A DNA stretch of 50,399 nt from Actinomycetota bacterium. GTDB lineage: Bacteria; Actinomycetota; Actinomycetes; Nanopelagicales; Nanopelagicaceae. The stretch spans positions 1 through 50,399 of the forward strand of contig WLJX01000008.1 of assembly GCA_009701575.1 (NCBI GenBank), given 5' to 3'. Position numbers and translations under genes: made by a program. Positions 26,901-35,631 of this stretch are shown here, one piece after another. The notes under the pieces were generated by a model. That model was given only the letters and a program-made list of their open reading frames with translations. It did not search any database and had not been told where the DNA came from. Position 1 is the first letter of the stretch; each line of letters starts with the position of its first letter.

Positions 26901-27038
26901 ATAGAATGTCCACGATAGTTGGCCATCGCGTGCGCTTACAGTTTTCTTAAAAATTTCTTGAGTTTCCCAGAAAGAGAGGATCTGCTGTTCAACCGCAGGC
27001 AGATCAATTTGCGGTGCCAGTGATTTAATCGTTGACAT
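23916..27038 (-). CDS. ileS: Isoleucyl-tRNA synthetase
   Basis: IleRS charges tRNA-Ile. The 1040-residue protein has the class I HIGH region in the variant P-P-T-A-N-G-K-P-G-T-H-H (residues 49-60) and the K-M-S-K-H signature, plus a zinc-knuckle C-P-R-C-G in the editing region. The G-T-H-H variant and overall length place it with the eukaryote-like IleRS class common in actinobacteria, a class often tolerant of mupirocin. It is transcribed against its neighbours and preceded by a T-box leader with Shine-Dalgarno GAGAGG nine bases before ATG. Confidence 0.95.
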   Translation of the reverse strand: MSTIKSLAPQIDLPAVEQQILSFWETQEIFKKTVSARDGQLSWTFYEGPPTANGKPGTHHIEARVFKDLFPRYQTMKGHKVVRKAGWDCHGLPVEIAVEKQLGFNGKGDIEKYGIAKFNDECRVSVQEHVGEFTAMTRRMGFWVDFDEAYWTMSSEYVESVWWSLQQIWKKGLLVQDYRVAPYCPRCGTGLSDHELSQGYETIKDQSVYVRFPATSGELAELGASLLVWTTTPWTLVSNTAIAVNPKIEYQVIEITNEEKTERLVVATNLAGILGEERKVIATFTGAQLEHTKYSPPLDLVEISDAHYIVLADYVTVEDGTGLVHQSPAFGADDFAVCRKYGLPVVNPIAPDGHFLPELKLIGGTFFKEADKPIIKDLKSRGLLFKQQQYEHSYPHCWRCHTALMYYAQPSWYIRTTEIKEALLRENANTDWHPETIKTGRYGDWLNNNIDWAVSRNRYWGTPLPIWRCENKHEICVGSLAELGTLAGKDISNTDPHRPFVDDITFKCEQCSELMYRTPEVIDCWYDSGAMPFAQWGYPHKEGSVEKFEASYPADFICEAIDQTRGWFYTLMTIGTLVFDKSSYETVLCLGHILDKDGRKMSKHLGNVLEPMPLMDQHGADAVRWYMLAAGSPWSSRRVGHDAISDVVRKTLLTYWNTISFFTLYAKASDFKLTGLAEEPSTMDRWILSELNALVAKVDIAYANYDSQEAGSAIGQFIDDLSNWYVRRSRRKFWDGDSAALNTLYHCLKELTLLMAPMVPFITEHVWQEMIRNLEPSEFESVHLASFPVSKASAIDEKLSKSVRLSRRLVELGRSARAESKVKIRQPLARALVAANGWNEMDSEIRSHISDELNVHNLDEIASAGADLVSISVKANFRTIGAKFGGDVQEIAKAINLQDHGVLVANIRATGSAKIEFALGKSADIDLEDLVITETPKIGWSVASHNGESVALDLTLTPDLIEAGLVREVIRAIQEERKQSGFDISDRIVVRWGANAEVSKAIIKHVAEIGEETLATKFENISEKINEENELGLWLELTKS

Positions 27039-27047
27039 TTAACTTTG

Positions 27048-27268
27048 CCTCTCAAATTAAGCCCGGAAAACTTCTGTCTTCTGGTTAATCTGGAGGGACG
27101 GTGAGAAATCCACCGCGGTACCACCCACCTTGTGCACCAATATTGCTGTGCACCTCTTATTTCTTACTGCTACTCAAAGCTAGTTCTACCCCAAGCACTT
27201 GGTGTAAGCGCTTAGCTCTTCTTGCAGGCTCCGAGGTGATGGCCTCTTCCGCGCCTTGATTTGAGTCA
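27048..27268 (-). promoter_or_regulatory. T-box riboswitch (isoleucine) of ileS
   Basis: On the minus strand GGTGGTACCGCGG matches the T-box consensus. Its TGGT would pair with ACCA of uncharged tRNA-Ile. Upstream, GAGG-CCATCA-CCTC presents ATC (complement of 27238-27240), an isoleucine codon, in the loop of a very short Stem I. An 8-bp Stem II (27193-27213) and a GTGCAC/GTGCAC Stem III (27132-27153) lie between. No terminator T-run precedes the gene. CCCTCC (complement of 27092-27097) could mask the Shine-Dalgarno GAGAGG (complement of 27048-27053), so control is probably translational, as known for actinobacterial ileS. Confidence 0.92.
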
Positions 27269-27274
27269 AGGGGA

Positions 27275-27280
27275 ATTCTA
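27275..27280 (-). promoter_or_regulatory. Candidate -10 of the ileS leader transcript
   Basis: TAGAAT on the minus strand is a 5/6 match to the -10 consensus and would start RNA just before the T-box Stem I. No clear -35 is seen. An inverted repeat CCTTGA-N6-TCAAGG (27254-27271) overlaps the predicted start. Confidence 0.4.
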
Positions 27281-27380
27281 GCGCGGCGAAGTTGGTGTTT
27301 ATGCATCCTAGGTTCTAATCTTTGCGCCTCGCGTGTCAAAACAGGCGATATCAATAGTTTTTCAACAGACTGGTGGAACC

Positions 27381-28178
27381 GTGCCAAAGAAGATTGCAGC
27401 AAAAAAAGTGGCTAAGAAGGCGCCCGCCAAAAAAGCGCTAGCCAAGAAGGTTGCCAAGAAAGTAGCGAAAAAGGTTGCCAAGAAAGCGCCAGCTAAGAAA
27501 GCGCCAGCCAAGAAAGTAGCTAAGAAGGCGACACCAGCAAAGCGATCGCCAAATATTGTGAAGCCGTCGCTGGCTAAAAGCGGCAAGAAGATAGTTGGCA
27601 AGCCATTTCCAGCCAAGCTTCAGAGCACGACAAAAGGAAATTCAACGACAATCACAGTTACTCCAAATGAAGTTGCAGTTACTGAAGTAGTTGTGGAAGA
27701 ACGACGTTTAACAATGCCGCCACCTCCACGGCCAAATAAAAGTATTAAAAAGGGAACTGGTTTAAAACCAATTAAAGGTGCTCCCGCGCCACTTGTAATC
27801 TCTGAAGGCGCAGAAAATTGGAGCGCCACGGAAATGAAGGCAATGCGAAGTGAGCTTTCTAAAGATTTGGTTCGCTTACGTGCCGAGCTAGCCGAAATTG
27901 AAAGCAGCATGGAGGATTTGATTAATGCAGCAGGTATGGGCGCCGGCGATGACCAAGCAGATGCAGGAACTAAGACTTTCGAACGTGAACATGAAATGTC
28001 ACTTGTCTATAACGCTCGAGATATGGTTGTTCAAAGCGAACGTGCGTTGGAACGCATTGATTCTAAGAGTTACGGTCGCTGCGAAGAGTGTGGGAACTCA
28101 ATAGGCAAGGCCCGCTTGCAAGTATTCCCGCGCGCAACTCTTTGCATGTCATGTAAGCAAAAAGAGGAACGACGCTGA
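27381..28178 (+). CDS. TraR/DksA-type zinc-finger regulator with lysine/alanine-rich tail
   Basis: The 265-residue protein has two unlike parts. Residues 1-60 are tandem K-K-A/V-A-K-K-A-P repeats resembling histone H1 tails, able to bind DNA or RNA. The C-terminal part has a coiled coil (about 155-180) and a DksA/TraR four-cysteine finger, C-E-E-C near residue 232 and C-M-S-C near 253. Such proteins may contact RNA polymerase, but canonical DksA acidic tip residues cannot be assigned here. I chose GTG 27381 instead of the in-frame GTG 27333: GGTGG lies just upstream, and the 16 extra residues do not fit the basic tail. It overlaps lspA if that begins at CTG. Confidence 0.85.
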   Translation: MPKKIAAKKVAKKAPAKKALAKKVAKKVAKKVAKKAPAKKAPAKKVAKKATPAKRSPNIVKPSLAKSGKKIVGKPFPAKLQSTTKGNSTTITVTPNEVAVTEVVVEERRLTMPPPPRPNKSIKKGTGLKPIKGAPAPLVISEGAENWSATEMKAMRSELSKDLVRLRAELAEIESSMEDLINAAGMGAGDDQADAGTKTFEREHEMSLVYNARDMVVQSERALERIDSKSYGRCEECGNSIGKARLQVFPRATLCMSCKQKEERR

Positions 28179-28657
28179 ATGTAGTTGTTAGATGGAAGTT
28201 GGCAGTGACGGCTTTCCTAATCTTTCTCGTAGATTACTTAACAAAATTCGCAGCAGAAAAGTTTCTTGCAGAAGAAGGCCCAGTAAGAGTTATTGGTAAT
28301 TTCCTAAAATTTGAATTGATCTACAACACAGGAGCTGCATTTAGTTTGGCTACTAGCAAAACGATTTTTCTCTCTGGTTTTGCGATTGCAGTTGGTGCCG
28401 GCATCCTGTTCTATGCAACTCGAATTGACTCATCGAAATGGGCACTAGCACTTGGCGCCGTTCTGGGTGGAATTTTTGGAAATCTAAGTGATCGGATCTT
28501 TAACGAACCAGGCGCACTGCAAGGAGCAGTCGTTGATTGGATATCAATTCCATACTGGCCAACATTCAATATCGCTGATAGCGCAGTAGTTATCGGAACC
28601 CTTTCCATAGTTTCACTTATTTGGGCGAAAATACCGCCAAGATCGGTTTCAAAATGA
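28175..28657 (+). CDS. lspA: Prolipoprotein signal peptidase LspA
   Basis: LspA removes signal peptides from lipoproteins after Lgt has acted. The 160-residue protein has four membrane helices and the catalytic aspartates in G-N-L-S-D-R and F-N-I-A-D-S. The usual start codons allow only TTG 28199, which has no spaced ribosome site and cuts off a basic N-terminal stretch (V-V-V-R-W-K-L-A). CTG 28175 restores this stretch, has AAAGAGGAA about six bases upstream, and overlaps the previous stop as CTGA, mirroring the ATGA junctions elsewhere. I therefore prefer CTG, with moderate confidence; the gene identity is secure. Confidence 0.9.
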   Translation: MNVVVRWKLAVTAFLIFLVDYLTKFAAEKFLAEEGPVRVIGNFLKFELIYNTGAAFSLATSKTIFLSGFAIAVGAGILFYATRIDSSKWALALGAVLGGIFGNLSDRIFNEPGALQGAVVDWISIPYWPTFNIADSAVVIGTLSIVSLIWAKIPPRSVSK

Positions 28658-29616
28658 GCAATAGCGCAGTGGCACGTGAAGTTAGATTCGTTTCGATCCC
28701 CGAAGGCCTTCATCAGGAACGAGTTGATGCCGCACTATCTAGATTACTTGGACTCTCGCGCTCAACAATCGTAACCTTAATTGAGAACGGCGAAATCACT
28801 CGCAAAGGGAAACCTCTTACGAAATCTGATCGGGTAAATACCGATGACTATTTAGAGATCACGATGCCGGCAATTGCTGGTGAACCACAACTAACTGCGA
28901 CCCCGATCGAAAACTTCAAGGTTGTATATGACGATGTTGATGTAATAGTTGTAGATAAGCCTGCAGGTGTAGCGGCACACCCAAGTCCAGGATGGCGCGG
29001 TCCAACGGTTATCGGTGGAGTAATCGCGGCTGGTTATCAAGTTTCTACAAGTGGCGCCGCAGAACGTCAAGGCGTCGTGCATCGACTCGATGTTGGTACA
29101 ACAGGATTGATGGTCATTGCAAAGAATGAAAATTCATATAGTAATTTGAAACAACAATTTCGCGATCGAACAGTTACAAAGGTTTACCATGCACTTGCTC
29201 AAGGACATATGGACCCAACAGAAGGAACTATCGATGCTCCAATTGATCGCCACCCTCGTGAGGATTATCGCTTCGCTGTAGTTGCTGATGGCAAACCGAG
29301 CATCACACATTACAAGGCGCTTGAATTTTTCCCAGCAGTTTCACTTCTGGAAATTGAGTTGGAAACTGGACGCACACATCAGATTCGAGTTCATTTCTCG
29401 GCGCTAAGGCACCCCTTGGTTGGTGACATGACATACGGCGCTGATCACACAATTGCCGAACGATTACAAATCACCCGCCCGTGGTTGCATGCTCGAGAGT
29501 TGAAATTTATTCACCCATCATCCGGTTCAGAGATTGCATTCTTCTCGGAATACCCAGAAGACCTGACACGCTCGCTAGAAATATTGGCCAAGGGCCAACT
29601 CCCTGAATCTCAGTAG
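28654..29616 (+). CDS. rluD: 23S rRNA pseudouridine synthase of the RluD family
   Basis: The 320-residue protein has an N-terminal S4 RNA-binding domain (R-V-D-A-A-L-S-R-L-L-G-L-S-R near residue 20) and the RluA/RluD catalytic motif H-R-L-D-V-G-T-T-G-L (Asp near residue 142). It also has K-P-A-G and G-R-T-H-Q-I-R-V-H. The expected target is uridines in helix 69 of 23S rRNA, inferred from family. ATG 28654 is chosen over the upstream in-frame ATG 28621 because it yields the ATGA overlap with lspA and a normal S4 start. Confidence 0.92.
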   Translation: MSNSAVAREVRFVSIPEGLHQERVDAALSRLLGLSRSTIVTLIENGEITRKGKPLTKSDRVNTDDYLEITMPAIAGEPQLTATPIENFKVVYDDVDVIVVDKPAGVAAHPSPGWRGPTVIGGVIAAGYQVSTSGAAERQGVVHRLDVGTTGLMVIAKNENSYSNLKQQFRDRTVTKVYHALAQGHMDPTEGTIDAPIDRHPREDYRFAVVADGKPSITHYKALEFFPAVSLLEIELETGRTHQIRVHFSALRHPLVGDMTYGADHTIAERLQITRPWLHARELKFIHPSSGSEIAFFSEYPEDLTRSLEILAKGQLPESQ

Positions 29617-29629
29617 TAATCTCACCTAA

Positions 29630-32600
29630 ATGTCTGCAGACCAAGGATTCGTCCACTTACACGTCCACACCGAGTATTCGATGCTCGATGGTGCTGCGCG
29701 CGTTGATGAATTAGTAACTGAAGTTGCTAACCAAGGTATGCCTGCGATTGCAATTACCGATCATGGAAATGTTTTTGGTGCCTATGAATTTAATAAGAAA
29801 GCAGTCAAGGCGGGCGTAAAACCAATCATTGGAATTGAAGCTTACGTTGCACCAGAATCAAGATTTGAAAAGAAGCGCGTCAAGTGGGCCGATGGCGGGG
29901 AAGATGATGTTTCAGGTGGTGGCGCTTATACCCACATGACTTTGCTTGCTGAAAATAATCAAGGACTTTCAAATCTTTTCAAATTATCTTCCCTAGCGTC
30001 GCTAGAAGGTTATTACTACAAGCCCAGAATGGATCGAGATCTTCTCTCGAAATATTCAACTGGAATAATTGCAACTACTGGTTGCCCAGGTGGTGAAATT
30101 CAAACGCGCTTGCGTATGGGTGCATTTAAAGAGGCGAAGCAAGCTGCTAGCGAGCTTAGAGATATTTTCGGGGCTGAGAACTTCTATCTTGAAATTATGG
30201 ATCACGGTATTGAAATTGAAACCCGTGTTAAAGCCGATTTATTGAAACTTGGAAAAGAGCTAGGTCTTCCGCTTCTAGCTACAAATGATCTCCACTACAC
30301 ACATCACAAGGATGCAGCATCGCACGAAGCTTTGTTATGTGTGCAATCAGGTTCAACTCTTGCCGACCCAAAGCGTTTTAAATTTGAGAATAACGAATTT
30401 TATTTAAAGAGTGCAAAAGAGATGCGTACGCTCTTCGCAGACATCCCAGAAGCATGCGATAACACCCTTCTTATCGCCGAACGCTGCAATATAACTATGC
30501 GGGAAAATGAAAACTTATTGCCACAATATTCTGTTCCCAATGGAGAAACTGAAGATTCATGGCTTCGCAAGGAGTCAAATAAGGGTTTAGCTTCAAGGCT
30601 AGATGGCAAAGTTGATGTGCAATATCAAGAGCGTTTAGATTATGAATTAGAAGTAATGATTAAGATGGGCTTTCCAGGATACTTCTTGGTGGTCTCTGAT
30701 CTCTGCTCTCATGCAAGGAGCGTTGGAATTCGCGTCGGCCCCGGGCGAGGTTCTGCAGCAGGTTCGCTCGTTTCATATGCGCTCGGTATCACTGCGCTCG
30801 ACCCAATCAAACACGGATTATTGTTTGAGCGCTTCCTAAATCCAGAACGTATCTCCATGCCTGATATCGATTTGGATTTCGATGAACGCAGAAGATCCGA
30901 AATGATTGCTTATGCAACGCAGAAGTATGGTGAAGATCGCGTTGCTCAGATCATTACTTACGGAACGATTAAATCTAAGCAAGCACTTAAAGATTCAACT
31001 CGAGTGCTGGGCTACCCATATGCAATAGGTGAGCGATTAACCAAGGCCTTGCCGCCTTCGGTTATGGGCAAAGATATTTCCCTTGCTGGTGTTTTTGATT
31101 CTAAAAATGATCGTTACGGTGAAGCCGGAGAATTTAGAACACTGTATGAAACTGATCCTGATTCAAAACGTATTGTTGATACTGCGCGCGGGCTTGAAGG
31201 GCTAAAGCGACAGTGGGGAGTGCATGCCGCTGGAGTGATTCTCAGTAAAGAGCCGCTTCTAGATGTAATTCCTATCCATAGACGAGAAGCGGATGGCGCA
31301 ATCATTACCCAGTTCGATATGGGAGCTTGCGAATCTATCGGGCTTTTGAAGATGGACTTTCTTGGACTTCGAAATCTCTCTGTGTTAGATGATTGTTTGC
31401 TAAACATTAAGGCCAATAAGAATATTGATTTGGATCTTTCAACACTTACTTTGGATGATTTAAAGACTTATCAATTACTTGGTCGTGGTGAAACTCTTGG
31501 CGTGTTTCAACTCGACGGTGGCCCAATGCGGGCGCTACTTCGCCAAATGAATCCAGATTCATTTGAAGATATTTCAGCTGTTATCGCTTTATATCGTCCA
31601 GGTCCAATGGGTGTTAACGCGCATAATGATTATGCGGATCGCAAAAATAAGCGACAAGAAGTTGTCCCGATTCATCCCGAACTTACACAGGCGCTGGCTG
31701 AAATTTTGGGGGACACCTACGGGCTAATTGTTTATCAAGAACAGGTGATGGCGATTGCGCAGAAAGTTGCCGGCTTCAGTTTGGGCCGCGCAGATCTTCT
31801 GCGAAAAGCGATGGGTAAGAAGAATAAAGACATCCTGGATAAGGAATATGTAAATTTTGAAAAGGGAATGACAGATAACGGTTTCTCTAAATCCGCAATT
31901 GATAAATTGTGGGAGACTTTAATTCCATTCTCTGACTATGCGTTTAACCGGGCCCACAGCGCAGGCTATGGAATGGTTTCTTATTGGACTGCTTATCTAA
32001 AAGCGAATTATCCGACGGAATATATGGCAGCGCTATTAACAAGCGTTCGCGATGATAAAGATAAGAGTGCGCTCTATTTAAATGAATGCCGTCGGATGGG
32101 GATTAAGGTCCTTCCGCCAGATGTAAATGAATCACAATCTGACTACACCCCTCTAGGTACTGACATTAGATTTGGATTAACAGCTATTCGAAATGTGGGT
32201 GAGAACGTTGTTGCTTCAATCGTCGCAAATCGCGCAGTTGCTGGACGTTATGAGTCTTTTGGTGATTTCTTAACCAAAGTTGATGGCAATGTTTGTAATA
32301 AGAAGACCATCGAATCCTTGATTAAGGGTGGCGCTTTTGATTCTCTTAACCATCCGCGCAAGGGCTTAACCCTGATCTACTTGGAAGCAATTGATTCAGT
32401 TATGGAAGCGAAACGTGCTGAATCGATCGGTCAATTCGATTTGTTTGGTGGCTATCCAGGATCTGGAGAAACCGCTGTGACTGGTGTCGAAATTGATATC
32501 CCAAATCAAGAGTGGGATAAAGCGTTACTACTTAGTTATGAACGCGAAATGCTGGGGCTTTATGTTTCCGATCATCCGCTGCTAGGTGTTGAACACTTAC

Positions 32601-33145
32601 TGCGTTCGGCCACAGATATGCCAATCAGCCAGATTAATGATGACTCGATTGGCCACGAACAAATTGTCACCATTGGCGGATTAATTACTCAGATTCAGCG
32701 CAAGGTTTCGAGACGTGGTGACTCTTGGGCAATTGTTACAGTTGAAGATCTTGAAGGTGCTATAGATGTTATGTTCTTCGCAAACTCTTACACCCAGCAC
32801 TCAATGAACTTGATGGAAGATCGAATTGTAATTATCCGAGGACGTATTGATAAACGTGAAGAGCAAGTGAAACTTATGGCCTTGGATCTATCGACTCCAG
32901 ATATCTCACTTGCACCATCTGGTCCACTTATAATTTCTATGGATACGGTGCGCTGCACACCACCAGTTGTCGATCGGATTAAAGAGATCTTGCGTTCCCA
33001 CCCCGGAAAGCGAGAAGTTCATTTGAAACTTGATGATGGCCGAAAGAGCTTAGTTATGAAAATTGGCGATGATTTAAGAGTCACTGCCTCACCAAGTTTG
33101 AGCGCTGACCTCAAAGCAATACTCGGCCCCGACTGTCTGGTTTAG
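29630..33145 (+). CDS. dnaE1: Replicative DNA polymerase III alpha subunit DnaE1
   Basis: This 1171-residue protein is the main replicase. The N-terminal PHP domain keeps its metal ligands (H9-L-H11-V-H13-T-E-Y-S and T-D-H-G-N), consistent with the intrinsic proofreading nuclease described for actinobacterial DnaE1. Palm motifs P411-D-I-D-L-D-F and L-K-M-D576-F-L-G give the catalytic aspartates D414, D416 and D576. Q935-F-D-L-F is a textbook clamp-binding motif, and an OB domain follows (about 1000-1090). The contrast with the degenerate PHP of DnaE2 in the same window is clear. No ribosome binding site is seen; TAATCT lies 7 bases before the ATG. Confidence 0.96.
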   Translation: MSADQGFVHLHVHTEYSMLDGAARVDELVTEVANQGMPAIAITDHGNVFGAYEFNKKAVKAGVKPIIGIEAYVAPESRFEKKRVKWADGGEDDVSGGGAYTHMTLLAENNQGLSNLFKLSSLASLEGYYYKPRMDRDLLSKYSTGIIATTGCPGGEIQTRLRMGAFKEAKQAASELRDIFGAENFYLEIMDHGIEIETRVKADLLKLGKELGLPLLATNDLHYTHHKDAASHEALLCVQSGSTLADPKRFKFENNEFYLKSAKEMRTLFADIPEACDNTLLIAERCNITMRENENLLPQYSVPNGETEDSWLRKESNKGLASRLDGKVDVQYQERLDYELEVMIKMGFPGYFLVVSDLCSHARSVGIRVGPGRGSAAGSLVSYALGITALDPIKHGLLFERFLNPERISMPDIDLDFDERRRSEMIAYATQKYGEDRVAQIITYGTIKSKQALKDSTRVLGYPYAIGERLTKALPPSVMGKDISLAGVFDSKNDRYGEAGEFRTLYETDPDSKRIVDTARGLEGLKRQWGVHAAGVILSKEPLLDVIPIHRREADGAIITQFDMGACESIGLLKMDFLGLRNLSVLDDCLLNIKANKNIDLDLSTLTLDDLKTYQLLGRGETLGVFQLDGGPMRALLRQMNPDSFEDISAVIALYRPGPMGVNAHNDYADRKNKRQEVVPIHPELTQALAEILGDTYGLIVYQEQVMAIAQKVAGFSLGRADLLRKAMGKKNKDILDKEYVNFEKGMTDNGFSKSAIDKLWETLIPFSDYAFNRAHSAGYGMVSYWTAYLKANYPTEYMAALLTSVRDDKDKSALYLNECRRMGIKVLPPDVNESQSDYTPLGTDIRFGLTAIRNVGENVVASIVANRAVAGRYESFGDFLTKVDGNVCNKKTIESLIKGGAFDSLNHPRKGLTLIYLEAIDSVMEAKRAESIGQFDLFGGYPGSGETAVTGVEIDIPNQEWDKALLLSYEREMLGLYVSDHPLLGVEHLLRSATDMPISQINDDSIGHEQIVTIGGLITQIQRKVSRRGDSWAIVTVEDLEGAIDVMFFANSYTQHSMNLMEDRIVIIRGRIDKREEQVKLMALDLSTPDISLAPSGPLIISMDTVRCTPPVVDRIKEILRSHPGKREVHLKLDDGRKSLVMKIGDDLRVTASPSLSADLKAILGPDCLV

Positions 33146-33147
33146 AT

Positions 33148-33153
33148 TAGAAT
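33148..33153 (+). promoter_or_regulatory. -10 of a probably leaderless hisD message
   Basis: TAGAAT lies 6 bases before the hisD GTG and no Shine-Dalgarno site is present. It would start the his operon transcript at or next to the start codon. The -35 is not recognisable. Confidence 0.5.
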
Positions 33154-33159
33154 TGCGTC

Positions 33160-34479
33160 GTGAATCCCGTCGCAATCAGAACCGTAGATTTCCGCGGTCG
33201 CACTCTAAGTAAATCTGATTACCGCAGTGAACTGCCGCGCGCGGAACTAGATATAGATACAGCTCTTATTAGTATCAAGCCAATTCTTGAGAAGGTCGTG
33301 GGTGGATCTGAAAATGACCTCCTCGATCTCTGTGAAAAATTTGATGGCGTTAGGCCAAAATCAATTCGGGTTCCAATGGCTGAAATTTCTTCGGCCCTTG
33401 CGGATCTAGATCCAAATGTAAAGAGCGCACTTGAAGAAGCAATCCGACGAATAACTAAGGCACACACTGATCAATTGCGAACTGAAATTTTTACCCAAGT
33501 GGTTGATGGTGGTGAAGTTACCCATAAACAAATTCCAGTTGACCGAGTAGGACTTTATGTTCCAGGCGGACGTGCGGTTTATCCAAGTTCGGTGATAATG
33601 AATGTAGTTCCGGCACAAATTGCAAAAGTATCAAGTATCGCTGTTGCTTCGCCACCACAAATTGATAACAACGGTCTGCCAAATAAAACTATCTTGGCGA
33701 CCTGCGCATTGCTAGGAATCACAGAGGTCTATGCAATCGGTGGCGCACAAGCAATTGCAATGTTTGCATATGGAGTTTCGGGTGTCTGTGAAAGTGCTGA
33801 TTTAGTTACTGGCCCGGGAAATATTTATGTTGCAGCGGCAAAACGGGCACTTCGCGGTGTTATTGGAATTGACTCTGAAGCTGGTCCGACTGAGGTAGCA
33901 GTATTGGCCGATAAAACAGCAAACGCTGGCGAGGTTGCAGCCGATTTAATTAGTCAGGCTGAGCACGATGTTATTGCCGCGGCAGTACTAGTTACTGACT
34001 CAGTAGAACTAGCTGATGCTGTGAAAGTTGAATTATCTGTGCGGGTTTCGAAAACTAAACACGAAGAGCGAATTCGCACCGCACTTACTGGTAAACAATC
34101 TGCAATCGTTTTGGTAGATTCAATTACACAAGGGTTAGATGTTGTGAATGCCTATGCTGCAGAGCACCTTGAAATTCAAACGGTCAACGCAAAGGAAGAT
34201 TCACTCTCGATAAGAAATGCTGGCGCGGTATTTATCGGACGCTTCACACCAGTTTCACTCGGTGACTATTCCGCGGGGTCGAATCACGTTCTTCCTACCG
34301 GTGGATGTGCATGTCACTCGAGTGGACTATCAGTACAAACATTTCTAAAGGGTGTCAGTTTTATCGAATACAACAAGGAAGCGTTTGCCACTATCGCAGA
34401 AAACGTAATAACACTTGCGAATTCTGAAGATTTACCAGCACATGGTGAAGCGATGAGCGCACGATTCGAGGAGAGCTGA
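33160..34479 (+). CDS. hisD: Histidinol dehydrogenase HisD
   Basis: HisD oxidises L-histidinol to histidine in two NAD-dependent steps. The 439-residue protein has Y-V-P-G-G near residue 128, G-P-G-N-I-Y-V near residue 222, the zinc-ligand pattern S-Q-A-E-H-D near residue 266, and A-E-H-L-E near residue 332 with [10 protein letters not shown] later. It is the first gene of a his operon whose remaining pathway genes hisG, hisE and the phosphatase are not in the window. Confidence 0.95.
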   Translation: MNPVAIRTVDFRGRTLSKSDYRSELPRAELDIDTALISIKPILEKVVGGSENDLLDLCEKFDGVRPKSIRVPMAEISSALADLDPNVKSALEEAIRRITKAHTDQLRTEIFTQVVDGGEVTHKQIPVDRVGLYVPGGRAVYPSSVIMNVVPAQIAKVSSIAVASPPQIDNNGLPNKTILATCALLGITEVYAIGGAQAIAMFAYGVSGVCESADLVTGPGNIYVAAAKRALRGVIGIDSEAGPTEVAVLADKTANAGEVAADLISQAEHDVIAAAVLVTDSVELADAVKVELSVRVSKTKHEERIRTALTGKQSAIVLVDSITQGLDVVNAYAAEHLEIQTVNAKEDSLSIRNAGAVFIGRFTPVSLGDYSAGSNHVLPTGGCACHSSGLSVQTFLKGVSFIEYNKEAFATIAENVITLANSEDLPAHGEAMSARFEES

Positions 34480-35585
34480 TGACGAATTCAAGGAAAGTTG
34501 ATTGGCCGGAGTGGTTACCGATTCGAAGTGAACTAGCCGATCTAACCCCATATGGCGCTCCTCAAATAAGTGGAGTCACGGCATTGAATACGAATGAGAA
34601 TCCATTTGCTGTTCCACAAGAGGTGGTTGAGCAAATGCTTTCCCGGCTTCCAAAAGTGTTAGAAAACCTAAATCGTTATCCAGATCGCGATGCCAATCTA
34701 CTTCGCGAAGCCTTAGCAAACTACATAAATAGAAGTACAAAATCTGATTTCTCAATTTCAAATCTCTGGGCTGCAAATGGCAGTAATGAAATTCTCCAGA
34801 CATTGATGTTGGCATGTGGAGGTAGGGGAGCGCTCGGATTCACGCCTTCTTATTCAGTGCACCCTTTAATCGCGAAGGCAACAGGTACTAATTGGAGCGA
34901 AGGTTATCGGGACAACAGTTTTGAAATTGATATGGATAAAGCGACTGCTCAAATTGCAGAGTTAACGCCAGGGTTAACATTTATAACAACACCTAATAAT
35001 CCAAGCGGAACTGCAACTTCATTCGCAGATCTGGAAAAGTTAGCCTTAGCAACAAAGGCAGTTAAGGGTTTACTCATTGTTGATGAGGCATATGCCGAAT
35101 TCTCAGCGGAAGAGTCTGCGGTCAAGCTGATTTCTACTTATCCAAACGTTGTAGTAGTTAGAACGATGAGCAAGGCATTTGCATTTGCCGGCGCCAGAGT
35201 TGGCTATGCAATTGGTGATGAATCAATAGTTAAAGCCTTGCTAGTCACAAGATTGCCCTACCACCTGAGTTCAGCAACCCAAGCTCTAGCCTTAGTAGCG
35301 CTCGAGAATTCATCGCTGCTTTTGGCTGAGGTTGCGGCGCTAGTATCAGAACGAGAACGCGTTGCACGTGAACTCTCTAAGTTGGGATTTGAAGTGGTTC
35401 CAAGTAGTGCCAACTTTTTACTGTTTCGCGGCTTTATGGGCGGTTCACCTGAAGCTTGGAAATCACTTGTTGATTCCGGCATCCTGCTCCGAGATGTGGG
35501 CCTAGAGGGATATCTTCGAGTAACAATTGGACTGCCAATCGAGAACGAGAAATTTTTAGCAGCTATCGCCGCACTTAAGCCATAA
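34479..35585 (+). CDS. hisC: Histidinol-phosphate aminotransferase HisC
   Basis: HisC converts imidazole-acetol phosphate to histidinol phosphate. The 368-residue fold-type I aminotransferase has N-T-N-E-N-P-F near residue 31, D-E-A-Y-A-E-F near residue 204, the cofactor lysine K232 in M-S-K-A-F and G-A-R-V-G-Y after it. The start overlaps the hisD stop (TGATG). Substrate assignment rests on operon position. Confidence 0.95.
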   Translation: MTNSRKVDWPEWLPIRSELADLTPYGAPQISGVTALNTNENPFAVPQEVVEQMLSRLPKVLENLNRYPDRDANLLREALANYINRSTKSDFSISNLWAANGSNEILQTLMLACGGRGALGFTPSYSVHPLIAKATGTNWSEGYRDNSFEIDMDKATAQIAELTPGLTFITTPNNPSGTATSFADLEKLALATKAVKGLLIVDEAYAEFSAEESAVKLISTYPNVVVVRTMSKAFAFAGARVGYAIGDESIVKALLVTRLPYHLSSATQALALVALENSSLLLAEVAALVSERERVARELSKLGFEVVPSSANFLLFRGFMGGSPEAWKSLVDSGILLRDVGLEGYLRVTIGLPIENEKFLAAIAALKP

Positions 35586-35631
35586 TTGGTCAGGATTTAA
35601 AGCGCAAGTAATGTTGAGAAAAGGGAGTAAA

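Noticed and set aside
27402-27540. Tandem AAGAAGG/GCCAAG-like repeats as a possible repeat array or CRISPR
   Set aside because: They are the codons of the protein's K-K-A repeats, in frame and without spacers.
27362-27616. Minus-strand frame opposite the lysine-rich tail
   Set aside because: It is the hydrophobic mirror of K/A repeats, with no promoter or ribosome site.
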